From Anoplolepis gracilipes (taxonomy: Eukaryota; Arthropoda; Insecta; Hymenoptera; Formicidae), in assembly GCF_047496725.1 (NCBI RefSeq), contig NC_132982.1, positions 3,813,501 to 3,877,500 on the forward strand: 64,000 nucleotides of DNA. Reading direction: 5' to 3'. A model generated the notes under the pieces. The model searched no databases. It was given only the letters and a program-made list of their open reading frames with translations, and had not been told where the DNA came from. This document shows positions 50,243-59,880 of this stretch, piece after piece. Both the position numbers and the translations under genes were made by a program. How positions within the stretch are numbered: the stretch's first letter is position 1; each line of letters begins with the position of its first letter.

Positions 50243-52844
50243 TCCGTTAGAGCATCCATTGTAATATAATTATGCAAATAGACATATGCGCCTAGGAAAA
50301 GCCCTCATTTGATCTAATTGGAATTCGAGATGGAAGGTACCTGCTTGGATGGCTTTGGCCGTTTTGAGAAAGACGTTAGTTATTATTACGCCCATTCAAA
50401 ATAGATCCGCACATCCGGTATGCGGGCTGCGGTAAAGTTTCTGCATGAGAGGGAGGGAGAGAGACCGTACGATTTAGTTGGTTCCCTGTTAAGTTTAATT
50501 GACGTCAGTCAGCTCATTTTCTGAGGTTAATCCGCGTACATGCGCGAACCTATGGTTCGTGTTTCATTAAGAGGATTATTGTACGCGAATGCGTCCATCG
50601 TGTTGTTCTCGCTGGTACAATGTGTGCTACCTTTTGAATAAAACCATCTGCTTAAGTCTAAGTTGCAAATAATAAGATCGTCAAATTAATTCTAAATGCG
50701 ATTTAGGGATACTCTGTAAAGCGCATAACACAATTTTTACTGCTACGAAAAGATAATGACTGGTGAATATTTTCGGTTTAATTTGCGCGAGAGAAATGTG
50801 AAAAACATTAATTTTACAGTTTACAATTAAATTACAATTAAATTACATGTTTATAATTTTTTAATATAAAAAAAAAACTCCAATCTCGCCAGGTAATTGA
50901 TCTCGTATTTATCCGTCCTGGAAACACGTTCCGGAATTCCCATTGCGAGTTAGAAAGGTCGTTGATACTTCCCGGATAAGCATCCGTGACCGACTGACGA
51001 AGGCGGACTTTCGTTCTGGTCGTCGTCCCGGAAAAGAAAACGACGGGAGAGTCGTCCGTAAAAGACTCGGGTCCACGGCTTCGAAAAACCCCTGCCAATC
51101 TAATCCTTTTTCTCTCAACTCTTTTTCCTCGACGTTAAATCCATCTCTTATTCCTGTCCGCGTCTCCTCACGGACGACCACGAAAAGACCACGTTGGAGG
51201 AATTCGGAATTGTTCCGCCGTCTCGTCAGCAGGACGTTTCACGAATCGTGAAATCCGTGCCACCTCGCCCGTCTACCCGAATCGAGAGATCGGCTGAATT
51301 TTCCACGGGACCGCTATCTTGATGAACCGACATGCCTCCCATTCTGAATGTGCGCGATCGCCGTGACAGGCCGGGAAAAAGTAAGAGAGAGAAGAGAGAT
51401 TGCAATATCCGCGTGCAACCGGATACGAAAAATTATTTATCGGAAATCGATCCGAGAGATAGGCAAATAAATCCACCGAAATTGGAGCTTCGTGCAAGCG
51501 AACCGCATTTCATGTTTCGGCGCGCATCAAATTGTTACCATTAAACAGTTATTAATGGGAAATAATGAGAGAATGAGAGTCAGTCCGAAAATTGCGAGTT
51601 AATAAATCCCAATTTATTTTTATTACATACGTATATCTTTTTTGTGTGCTTTTTAGAAAGAAGTGCCTTTTCATACTAATTGCATTCAACCTTTGCAAGA
51701 ACTCGTTCGTCCTGCACGCATTATATACATAAATAAATGACAGTGACTCGTCACAATTTACTGAGGATTTACCGCTGAGCATTCGTGGCATGCATCGAGA
51801 GATAAAACGCGTCAGGCCACACCCGGCAAAGGGTCGCGAGAATGATAACGAAAGATTAATTAAAAAACCTCCCTTTTATCAATTTTCTTATTTCTCTAAC
51901 GAAGAACGCGAATGGTCGTGTCGCGTTTTCGCCGTGATACTTTCGATATTTTGAAGAGTCATCCACCATATTGTCGGCCATCTAATGAAACACGGAAACG
52001 CCATTTATTCCGCGAAAGAGGGATGTAATAAAGCGACTTTTCCCCCCACGTGCACGCGAAACGGAAACGCGGAACGTTGATGGAAAGTCCTGAAAATAGC
52101 GCATGCAAATGTGTCAATCCCACCTGCCCTCCCGGGAGGAGGGCAGCCTCCCTCATCCCTCACGGCGTGTTTCTAACGAAGCGCAACTTCCGCGACGCGT
52201 AACATGGAACGATCTTGGGAAAAACGCGAAACATCGCTGCTGGCCAAGAATGCATATACACCGGTGCATCGAGCCGAGCATTCATCATCGTATGAATATT
52301 TCACGTCGATTACGTTAACGAGCGAAGCCTAGCTCGACGAATTGCCGCCAGCATCTCGGAACGACCAAGAGATTGCGACGTGTGATAGTAACTGGATCTA
52401 TTTCTTTCCGACAGAAAAATCAGCACGAGCTCAATCAGCCAATTGTATATATCGACGCGAAATGAATCTAGATGCATTGAAATATTGTTTGAAAGAAAAT
52501 GCCACCATAGGTGTAGAAAACAGATTGTTCCCTTTATTAAATTTGAACTTTTGTTTGGGCGAAAAAACATTTGCATCTCTACTTGATGCGTTTATAAATA
52601 TACAGAATATAATCATGTATATTATTTTTTATTAACAAGTGCATAATATTATTCTTTAGAGCGTGAAATATTAAATAAAGTAAGAAATTTTTGTAAATTG
52701 TATTCATTAATTTAGACATAAAATATCGAACGGAGAGTAGGAACAATTAGTTGAGAAAGCAATTTTTTTCATTTACAATAAAAATTAATGATATTTATTT
52801 GAAAGAATTATTACACGGCAAGTGCACGTGTGTAATATGTATAT

Positions 52845-52887
<43 letters not shown>

Positions 52888-54462
52888 CGATTTATTGAAT
52901 TTAGAATTTTCGCACACACATACACGACGTGACTGCACGGCTGTCAGTCTTGTATTGAGAGCCATTTCTCTCGCACATCGACATTATATTTTCGTAGAAA
53001 TACAAACAAGACAGGACGCGACATTTATAAAATTTCGACGATTGAAACGGTGCGAATGCAAATGACAATTTTGAATAATCCAAACAACTCGAACAGTCGA
53101 TTTAATATTCTATAATGCACGGCACGCCCTCCTGGCATATTTATGATCACGCCATTCATTAGAACAAACATTTGTAACGCTCGGTGACGTTATTAATATG
53201 TAACATGCAGATATATAAAAAAATTGATGTGAAATGCGGCTATTTTTTTTTTGTCTTTAACGTATATTACATAATTTATAAAAATGTCTAGAATATTTCG
53301 CGCAAAGAAATTGATTACATTATCGTGAAAAATTGACAGATTTTTATTTCAATCAATCATCATTTGGGATTGTCTATGGCAACTTACCGAACTCTCGCAT
53401 TTCGAAGGGCAGATGCACTTGGCTTCTCCGGCGCTGTCGCTTTCGCATCCGCCGTAAAACTCGCACTTCTTGTTCTCGCAGCCATCTGTGAACAGATCGA
53501 TGACGATCAAGAATCTATATCGTGTTGCGCAGCTGGGTCTAGGTTCAGCACAGATTCTCTAACACATTCCTTCGGTTTCGTGACATCACTCGAGCCATTA
53601 ATCACGCGCCACCCCTTGACCATCCCGTGCGGCGAACCGCCCTCTGACCGCCTCAGGATAACATTAATAAAGATTCTCGCGGGTATTTGCATAACGGCGT
53701 CCGTTTCGAGTGGAATTTTCGCTGCTGCAGGCGAAAAGGGGCGACCGGAAGGGGTTGAGAGGGGAAGCGGACGAGACAAAGGGTGGTACCGAAATGCGAG
53801 TAACTGAAATCAGGGGAGAATGGAAGAGTAGAAAGAACGATGGAGGCGAGGCTTGGCAGTCTGCAAAGTTATCTTTAGAATTCATTGAAATCCACGACGG
53901 ATGTGAGGGTGAGACGGAGGAGAAGAGGGAAGGGAAAGCGGAAGAGATTCATCGCAACGTGTCGATGATGCTGGCAGAGAAAAGGGGAGGGTGACTCTCT
54001 CTCTCTCTCTCTCGAGTTTTCCGACGAAGGTTTGAAAACGAGAATCATCACGCGCGAAGAGCGTGACTACGAACAAGGGTGGGACGATGGAGGGGTGGGC
54101 TGAGGAGGGTTAGCAACGCGCAAGGAAACGCATGCATATGCAGCGTGCATGCCGCGGGGTAACAACTCATATGATTTCAACCGACGTCGCACGAAACCGA
54201 ATTCTACGACACGTTCCGCTCGATTTCTGACACGAGAGTCCGGAGCGATAATGAAAATCATCGCAGAAGATTGCGTGCTCTTCGAAATGCTTTCGCTGTG
54301 ACTGGAATAACGTATACGACCGTTATTATCGCGAGCTCTCAGAGTATTCTAGAAGATTATATAAGATTTTTTTTTTTTTTTTTTTCTTTTAAACGCGACA
54401 TATACGCAGAATTCTAAACATAGATAGCATCACGATTATGGGATGTCAAGAGTTTAGTAGCG

Positions 54463-54504
<42 letters not shown>

Positions 54505-57500
54505 GGAAACTTTGGTTTCCTTTCTTCTTCCGTTCTAGAATTTCGAATTCGCGGGCCGCCGCGTTCGCCTGATATTAAAAGCAATCCAATCTTTTTGGGT
54601 ACGTGTGTTATGAGGAAAGTTCGGTAAACCTCGGCATCGGTACCATCGTCGTCGTGGCGTAGGCAGCTACTCGGGCGGATCACTTTCCTCTCATCGTCCC
54701 AGGCATCCCATTTCATCAGATTTTTGTGATGGAAATTACTGTTTGTGTTTAGACTAACTTTCGCGAGTACGTGATTTTATATTCTCGGGGCCTTACAACG
54801 TCAGTCGCAGGAGGCTGACGGCAACTGGGAGAGGAGCAGAATGCCTGGTTTGATGGGATCGCTGTTTGAACGCAACCTCGCCGGCGGGCTTTTGATAAAT
54901 CTGCGCGTCTGATAGCGGACGCGCTTGTCCGCGCTATGTTGACAAGTGGAACTTTAATAAAGATGCAAATAGGGAATGTTGCGATTTATTTCCGCGCAAG
55001 ACGCGGGCACGCGGGAGTGCGTCTGAAAAATTTGCGGATCCATCTTGCCGAGTATTATGTTTACTCGCGTATACATATATTTGACGACGATAACTGTTTA
55101 CGTCATCTCTTATATCGTTAATATTTATATTACATTTTATTATCTATTTATTGCAATTGCGTATGTGTAGGTATATACATGTATACGTGCGTGTGCAATA
55201 AATTATGTGTTATAGTCAATAAATAAAGTAAAATAATATCGTATTATAGAAAATTTGACAGGTTTTATTTAATATTGGCTTTTTTGCATACATTTGTTTT
55301 TAAAACACACAGCAGTGATTTTAGGACACTTTCTACATAGTTTATTCGTTGCGTACGACTAACAAGGAATGTTTGCGCGAGTACGTGAATTTGCGTTGGA
55401 AATGAACAGTGCCAGGTGTCATCGTGCAATCGTTCCTCGGGGCCAACGTCGAGTTGTGCGTTTGTTTCGCGTTGAAAAGCGCTTCATTCGCGAGTGATTT
55501 CCATAAAGACGAGCGGAAGGATGAAAACCAAAGGAGAGACGGTAGAACGAAGCATTTCCTCCCCTGTTTAATTGCGGCGATACCCTCCTTTTTACAAGGG
55601 AGCCGTCATCACAAGCTCGAGAACAAAGAGGCTTTGTCATAATATTTAATGATACATATATATATATATATATATAATCCTTTGCATTCACTAATGCGAT
55701 TATGATTGTAATTAGATCAATTTACTCTAGATAATGAAATAATATTTTATATCTCGCAAATATTTGCCTCGCAGGTAAGGTGGAATTTTATTTTAAAAAC
55801 TGTAGGTACTTGCAATTTTAATATTTTGTTTATAAAAAGATAGTGTATTTAATTTATACATGCAACATAAGCGAAAAGACGTACTCGTCTTATGATTTGT
55901 CATCGAAATCGTACATTAAGACGTGGAAGGAAAGACGATTGGAGCGTGATATTCATCGAATGCTAAGAAAAGACGCGCAGGACGGAAAATCGCCCAGGAA
56001 TTCGCGTCCTTTTGAGACCACCGTTCTCCTGATAGCGGCTCATTCTAGATTATCGTGGGTGGGCAGAGAGGGAGGGGTGGATTAATAAGAATGAAATTGC
56101 AGGGTAGGGGCCAACGTCGTAAAGTACACGGTCGATGAAATCTCTCTCCTTCACCCTTTCCTCCCACCCCCGCCCTCCTGGGATCGGCGGAGAGGGCGCA
56201 CGGCGTCGTTATTAAAGGCATCGTAGAAAATAATAAAATGAAGATTAATAGCGCGAGTTCGCGTGCAGCCGCGGTGATGCATCGTCGAGTGCAGTATGCA
56301 TGAAGTTGTTTACGATATCGTCTGGAATTCCTATCGCGAGCGAGAAAACGAAAAGAAAGGAAACTCGAATGATATCGCTGAAAGTATCTGACGTGGTCGA
56401 AGCATAACTTTATCAAACACTGTACTTTTTTTTTTATCGCGCATGTAATAAAAAAAAAGTTACAATTTACAAAGATAAATTATTTCAATACGTTTGCGAA
56501 ATAATCAAAGTACTATGAATTCACCACGAGAGAAATAGATCTTATTACGTGGCTTATGAAAGTTTTTCTATCAAGATGAAGTAGCGGGCTTGCAAATTAT
56601 ACGTTTCCTATTTTTTTCGTACCAAACACAATGCTGATTTTGACGATCGCGACCCTTTATCGCGTCGTATCGAACACGAGGAAGCGCGGACGTGTACGGC
56701 CGATCGATGCCTAATTTTAGAGAAACACGCGAGGTCATCGACGTTAATCAAGTTTCATGCCACCGTGCTACTTAAGATCGTTCAGAAATCCGTTATAAAT
56801 TCAATTTACCCGGGCCGGATATTCAAATTAGTCGTAGCAAGTTTTAAGTTACCGCCGCTGCCGGCGGCGCGGTTACGCGACCGTATATTAACCCCCGTTG
56901 TCCGACCACTTGGGCAATATTAAAATTACAGATTTGTTCTCTTAACGCCCCGCGTCGCGAGATGGAAATTATTTTCCCTGCTCAATTATTAGTGCCGATA
57001 AGAGAGCGCTTGATATGCGGGAACAACCGATCGCGAAATGGGAATTGAGAATTTGAGGTGATTAATTGAAGTGCCTTTTGCGAAAAACCTATTAAAGAGA
57101 TTAATTCACCGGCAATATATTTTCTTTCGCGACGACGGAACGAGCGATTGAATAGAAAATTATATCAAGTAAAGCATAAAGTAATTAGAAAATTAAAACT
57201 GCCATTTAAATACATTGGAATTTCGAAATGTGCGAGAAAATTTGATTGCCCGAAAGTTAATATTTCTAATTGCATTAGACTTTTTCTAACGGACTGTGTT
57301 GGAATCTAATCCTTTTATGCGCTCTCCTTTCTTATGTTTTCTCATCTAAATGATGCCAGAAACTTTAAAGCGACGAAAGAAATTTCATTTTCGTGAAAAA
57401 AATTCATTCACACCTGACATATTTTCACCTGAAATATATTGAGTTTGAGAAATGTGCCCTACATTTCTTTTAATGTATATTTTTCTTTTATTATTATTAA

Positions 57501-59499
57501 AATCCCCTTCGTAACAGATATGAAATCTGAGATTGTCAACAATGCATGTAGATGATGTTCTAGTTTTAAAAATATGCGACGAGCGCATTCGCAGAGACCG
57601 AGAGAACGTGCGTCCTCGTGTAAAATCTATTTTCAGTACTCACTGCACAATCCTTGGTACAGAACGCGTATCTCCCGTCGATGCTGACACGCCTCCAGGC
57701 GAAGCTTGCACTCGTTGCCATAGCTGATGCCATCATCGCCACACACAGGCTGAAATTCTGCCGGACAAGTCGGACATTCGCACACAGCATTGTCGCCGTT
57801 CTCCGCGCAAATTGCGCCCCACTGACACACCTGCGAACCGAATAATCAAACATCTAACATATATCGTTGCGTTACACGGTACGAGAAATTACCATCATTT
57901 TGCGTCATTCTCTCTCAGATTTTTTAATTAACCGTATTATATTTTTTTTTAAATTACATTATAATTATATATATATATATATTTTTTTTTTAATTAAATT
58001 ATATAACTTTAAAATATATATGTATAAAAATATATATAAATAGTCAAAATATACATTAATAATATTTATATATTTTAAATAAAAAAATATCTTTTATATA
58101 TACAATATATATTGAAATATTTTCTAATTAAACTAAGAATAAGGTAAAGTAAAATGTAGTGAAAATGTAAAGGAATTAATTAGTTATTGGAGAGTTTCTC
58201 GATTCTATCGATCCTATATCGAGGTTCATAAAGCTATTCGTGAGAAATACACCGGAGGAGCTCGATACTCGAGTGTTTTCGGCAAATTCATCGAGCTCGA
58301 TTTCTCGCCGTTCCTTTTCGTGCCAGGATCCACTAGCTTTCTCGCAGAGTTACCCGGCACGGTGTCATCCAATTAGCGACAATTGCTTTTTGGCGAAGGA
58401 GCTCGTCGAAATGGTAAAGATCTCACCTCGGGCTTTCGAATTTTGCGGGAAATCGAGAAAGTATCGAGAAGGAGAAATAGCGAATGGTAGGAAATTCTCT
58501 CCGCACTTCATCGAACTCTTGATCCCTTCCAATTTCCGCGGTGAATACATCTAGCAATTTCCATTTCGCGAGCTTACTCGACGTCGATTACAAACCTTGT
58601 TTTGTAGACCGAATAGCTGTTCGTAGCTTAAATCGAACTAAATTGTGGCGTTTCAAGTCGTACCTATGTATATATTTATTACGAAAATAAAGGTAAAATT
58701 GTAACTTTAAAACTTTGACATATAGAATTAAATTATACTAATCTAAATCTTCGACATTGTCAAAATATTTTCATTTTATTTCCAATTATTTTTAACTGTT
58801 ACATCGAGCAAAATCAACGTGGCAAGAATATTTATACAAATGTATACTATTGTAATAATAATATTCCTGTATTTGTATAATCGATCTATCGAATTTAATA
58901 AAATACGATATAGAATGAATTAAAAAGCAGACAAAAGAACAATAATTCGCAGTTGATACTTATATTTCAGTGAGCGCAGAAGCGGAAATGGCGAGAGTGC
59001 TCGAACGTATCGCGCATGCAAATGCATCAAGACTGACCTTCTCGGAACAGGGTCCCCTGGAGCCACACGTGCCGACGTAAGCGACCTCGATGCTGCTCTT
59101 CATCAAGCACGCCTGTCTCTTCAGCTCGCACATGGACGTGTAGGTGGTCCCACCGCGGGCGCACACGGGCCTCATCACTGGTTCACATTCGGGGCCACAT
59201 TCGCAGTTGGCGATCCCTTGGCGATTGATTGCGCATTGCTCGTAGAAGTTGCACTTGGCCGCCTCGCAAGGGTTTTGTCCTGGGAAATGTCCAAACAATC
59301 GCACTGTGAATTCCTCAAGGAAATAGCTTGAGAACTAAACGTTATTTTTCAAGATATAAGCAGTGAAAAGCTCGACTCGAAAAGATTGATTATATAATTT
59401 AATTGCGTTATATTGTTTATTGATAAAGAATCTCATAATCGTTAATTTTACTAATATATATTTAATAAATAAATTCTTATTAATTTCATCAGTATGCGT

Positions 59500-59534
<35 letters not shown>

Positions 59535-59556
59535 ATACCGTAAAATATCGTTCACA

Positions 59557-59598
<42 letters not shown>

Positions 59599-59880
59599 AC
59601 GATTTTTCGTATATTTCAACGTCAATTTATATTGGTTTCGGATCAAATGCGGATCTCGTATTACCGGAACTGCAGGCGCCGTTGTACATTTTCTTGAGCG
59701 GTAATCTCGATCGGCAGGACTCCTGGCGAAGGCCGCACTCGTTGGAATATGTTTTGCCATCACTTCCGCATACCGGTGAAAATTCGAGGCCGCATTGTTC
59801 CCCGCAGCGACAGGCCGGTTGCCTCGAACCATCCAGTTGACAGATTTCTGGTTCTACGCATTCGACGCTTCCGCAGGGGT
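33879..59880 (-). CDS. agrin: Agrin, heparan-sulfate-proteoglycan-type matrix protein (5' end outside window)
   Basis: Secreted basement-membrane protein; in vertebrates it organises neuromuscular synapses, while its insect role is poorly defined. Twenty-two coding exons were read on the minus strand, all phase-compatible. They give 1664 residues from a first codon split with an upstream exon beyond the recovered region to TGA at 33879-33881. Order: six Kazal/follistatin modules, a Cys-rich exon, two laminin-EGF modules, a seventh Kazal, a linker, a short Cys module, EGF-LG1-EGF-EGF-LG2-EGF-LG3. Diagnostic agrin sequence includes GCCPDGKTAALGPDGAGCP, CECRPGVGGLKCDRC and EDCEQMTGRCVCKP, which separates it from perlecan and follistatin-like proteins. 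No SEA domain was found between the seventh Kazal and the first EGF, where vertebrate agrin has one. The signal peptide and any NtA or further Kazal modules must lie to the right of 59880. Confidence 0.9.
34596..34770 (-). CDS. agrin: agrin exon: LG3 middle
   Basis: Starts A|CGC AGG, giving (R)RRGQQSNKFELRLRT, then GLIAWVGRGKLEHFFLSLHD and SVKSK. Acceptor TGTTCAG; donor CAAG|GTAAGA, phase 0. Confidence 0.86.
35384..35491 (-). CDS. agrin: agrin candidate cassette exon: acidic, Tyr-rich
   Basis: A 108-nt, phase 2-2 exon (36 codons) between the two LG3 exons, so inclusion or skipping both keep frame. It begins STNSTNTTLGEYFEES with two N-glycosylation sequons (NST, NTT). It continues SYSDYDLEEDVDYEYDSYDY: seven Tyr among a dozen Asp/Glu and no Lys/Arg. 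The donor GGA|GTAAGT is strong. The acceptor ACTAACTAG is plausible but has a poor pyrimidine tract, typical of alternative exons. The acidic Tyr context resembles sulfation sites. Confidence 0.68.
35692..35788 (-). CDS. agrin: agrin exon: LG3 start
   Basis: A 97-nt exon encoding (F)MGYDVPGTEISERPVRFEG and DNFLQFKHRYGR. Ends in phase 2 inside an Arg codon (AG|), next to the cassette at 35384-35491. Confidence 0.83.
36106..36359 (-). CDS. agrin: agrin exon: LG2 end and EGF
   Basis: Starts HWREVHRLSGAWTGLVGAVQ, completing LG2. The EGF follows: CPSNENPCHNGGVCLPLLN, CKCANGYNGLHCEY. Donor TACT|GTAAGT, phase 1. Confidence 0.88.
36583..36994 (-). CDS. agrin: agrin exon: LG2 first part
   Basis: Starts (L)DAELTELLIPEMNG and contains DGLLLYNGQLNNGRGDFISL and LYVGGV. 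Acceptor TTTAG; donor TCAA|GTGAGT, phase 2. Confidence 0.88.
37135..37751 (-). CDS. agrin: agrin exon: LG1 end, expanded EGF, EGF
   Basis: Completes LG1 (FLGCIRKLKINRFSVDLHVG). It then encodes an EGF starting CANLPCQNGATC whose third and fourth Cys are 92 residues apart; the insert holds CNGREC, CQGSHC and CVTGKC between Lys/Arg/Asn-rich linkers. The EGF closes with YRCICPPQFTGRNCEES. A normal EGF follows (CIGEPCQHGATCD ... CKCPPGRTGEHCEI). It is one continuous 617-nt open exon, so the insert is not an unspliced intron crossing a stop. Confidence 0.87.
37860..38087 (-). CDS. agrin: agrin exon: LG1 continued
   Basis: Starts YVQFRYNLGNGPVVLTS and ends NMPTNYT(K). Typical laminin-G strand pattern. 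Acceptor TCTCAG; donor CCAA|GTAATA in phase 2. Confidence 0.86.
38422..38761 (-). CDS. agrin: agrin exon: EGF and first part of LG1
   Basis: EGF: CLSYPCHMTSTCIDLPSATF then CICRPNYTGLLCDE. The laminin-G start follows: IPSFDGKSYVRMSRLKAYHK, NGIILYNQQKSDGTGDFVSL. The donor GACGG|GTCGGT is weak but gives the right phase 2. Confidence 0.86.
39096..39209 (-). CDS. agrin: agrin exon: short Cys-rich (EB/EGF-like) module
   Basis: Phase 1-1, 114 nt: (G)DLCNDDKDCTIPNSEC, SNGGCICSEGYAETSD, RQECF. The six Cys plus a terminal Cys resemble arthropod EB/EGF-like modules. Acceptor CTTCTAG, donor TTCG|GTGAGT. Confidence 0.8.
39873..40067 (-). CDS. agrin: agrin exon: linker
   Basis: Phase 1-1, 195 nt: (D)DPMVNTDFPVKRYTAVQYT ... 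LVPEPDPRYYYTHRVHQET. No Cys and no recognised domain. Supported by acceptor TTTTCAG, donor ATG|GTAAAA, an open frame and phase agreement with both neighbours. Confidence 0.72.
43107..43138. repeat. (GA)n microsatellite
   Basis: Pure GA repeat within an agrin intron. Confidence 0.95.
45538..45584. repeat. (AT)n microsatellite
   Basis: About 47 bp of AT repeat within an agrin intron. Confidence 0.95.
45914..46150 (-). CDS. agrin: agrin exon: Kazal module 7
   Basis: Encodes (A)DTIPPIPTSCNELECYSG, the core VPVCGSDGQTYDNECELRLY, and AFGHCR. The acceptor is a tandem GCAGCAG, so the exon may begin at 46150 or 46147. The donor is AGAG|GTGGGT, phase 1. Confidence 0.88.
46522..46668 (-). CDS. agrin: agrin exon: laminin-EGF 2
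   Basis: Encodes (P)CGCSLFGSVREDCEQMTG, then RCVCKPDIQGQKC and ILTPTGCYS. Acceptor GAACACAG; donor TCAG|GTATCA, phase 1. Confidence 0.9.
46949..47209 (-). CDS. agrin: agrin exon: GCCPDG segment and laminin-EGF 1
   Basis: Encodes CTDSWHGCCPDGKTAALG, then CNCNRLGSVSDTCNPETGQC and CDRCMPGYWGLP. This block is the clearest signature of agrin in the window. Confidence 0.9.
47482..47631 (-). CDS. agrin: agrin exon: unusual Cys-rich module
   Basis: A 150-nt exon encoding (G)MEVKPCNGDPPLIDSE ... DCGSGPERRDCPSNSYC ... FARCCKK. It does not match a Kazal or EGF pattern, and I recall no counterpart in vertebrate agrin at this place. The CC pair near its end suggests a small disulfide-rich or WAP/lustrin-like fold. 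The donor AAAG|GTTGGC is again weak. Confidence 0.75.
47854..48150 (-). CDS. agrin: agrin exon: linker and Kazal module 6
   Basis: A Ser/Thr-rich lead (TKSTLAVTRVATTIAD) precedes CKDIHCDFEATCELG and the core MRPVCGSDLRIYSSLCAMKM. The donor GAAG|GTTGGC is weak but is the only one that gives an open, phase-matched join. Confidence 0.8.
48799..49032 (-). CDS. agrin: agrin exon: Kazal module 5
   Basis: Begins (E)LCTRVKCDHGAHCVAG, with the core GELVCGSDVKTYQSECELQR. Two donors fit phase 1: 48826|GTGACA right after GDC(G), or 48799|GTATGT after nine more residues (DRLAVAALS). I chose the second because its splice signal is stronger. Confidence 0.78.
49329..49458 (-). CDS. agrin: agrin exon: second half of Kazal module 4
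   Basis: Begins VKEPPGAEKVCGSDGVTY and ends ISYVGDC(G). Holds the Kazal core that completes the module started 3.9 kb upstream. Confidence 0.87.
49459..53387 (-). other. agrin intron splitting Kazal module 4
   Basis: 3.9 kb with no exon recognised. Has a (CT)n tract at about 50197-50239 and (AT)n at 52849-52886. Confidence 0.6.
50197..50239. repeat. (CT)n microsatellite
   Basis: About 43 bp of CT repeat in an agrin intron. Confidence 0.95.
53388..53485 (-). CDS. agrin: agrin exon: first half of Kazal module 4
   Basis: A 98-nt exon, (N)GCENKKCEFYGGCESDS ... CICPSKCESS, the EGF-like follistatin half of the module. The acceptor TTCACAG and donor TCG|GTAAGT are good, ending in phase 0. It continues into the exon at 49329-49458. 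Confidence 0.85.
53486..57643 (-). other. agrin intron between Kazal 3 and Kazal 4
   Basis: 4.2 kb. Contains purine-rich stretches near 53710-53990, (CT)n at 54467-54502 and (AT)n near 55650. No exon found. Confidence 0.6.
54467..54502. repeat. (CT)n microsatellite
   Basis: About 36 bp of CT repeat in an agrin intron. Confidence 0.95.
57644..57830 (-). CDS. agrin: agrin exon: Kazal/follistatin module 3
   Basis: Acceptor CGCAG, then VCQWGAICAENGDNAVCEC and the core FQPVCGDDGISYGNECKLRL. Ends LCS with donor TGCA|GTGAGT, phase 1. Confidence 0.88.
59038..59279 (-). CDS. agrin: agrin exon: Kazal/follistatin module 2
   Basis: Begins GQNPCEAAKCNFYEQC, with the core MRPVCARGGTTYTSMCELKR. The usual GSDG is replaced by ARGG. 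Ends CSEK|GTCAGT in phase 0. Confidence 0.87.
59502..59596. repeat. Two adjacent (AT)n microsatellites
   Basis: AT runs at about 59502-59530 and 59562-59596, immediately 3' (in agrin sense) of the Kazal 1 exon. Confidence 0.9.
59665..59880 (-). CDS. agrin: agrin exon: Kazal/follistatin module 1
   Basis: Phase 1-1. Begins (D)PCGSVECVEPEICQ and has the Kazal core SPVCGSDGKTYSNECGLRQ. The phase-1 start shows that at least one coding exon lies upstream. Confidence 0.88.

Noticed and set aside
58240..58554. 104-codon + strand open frame in an agrin intron
   Set aside because: No domain, no splice support and composition like the surrounding intron.
33879..59880. Identification as perlecan or a follistatin-like protein
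   Set aside because: Perlecan has Ig and LDL-receptor modules and laminin IV domains, none seen here. Kazal repeats followed by the GCC segment, laminin-EGF pair and three EGF-linked LG domains fit agrin.
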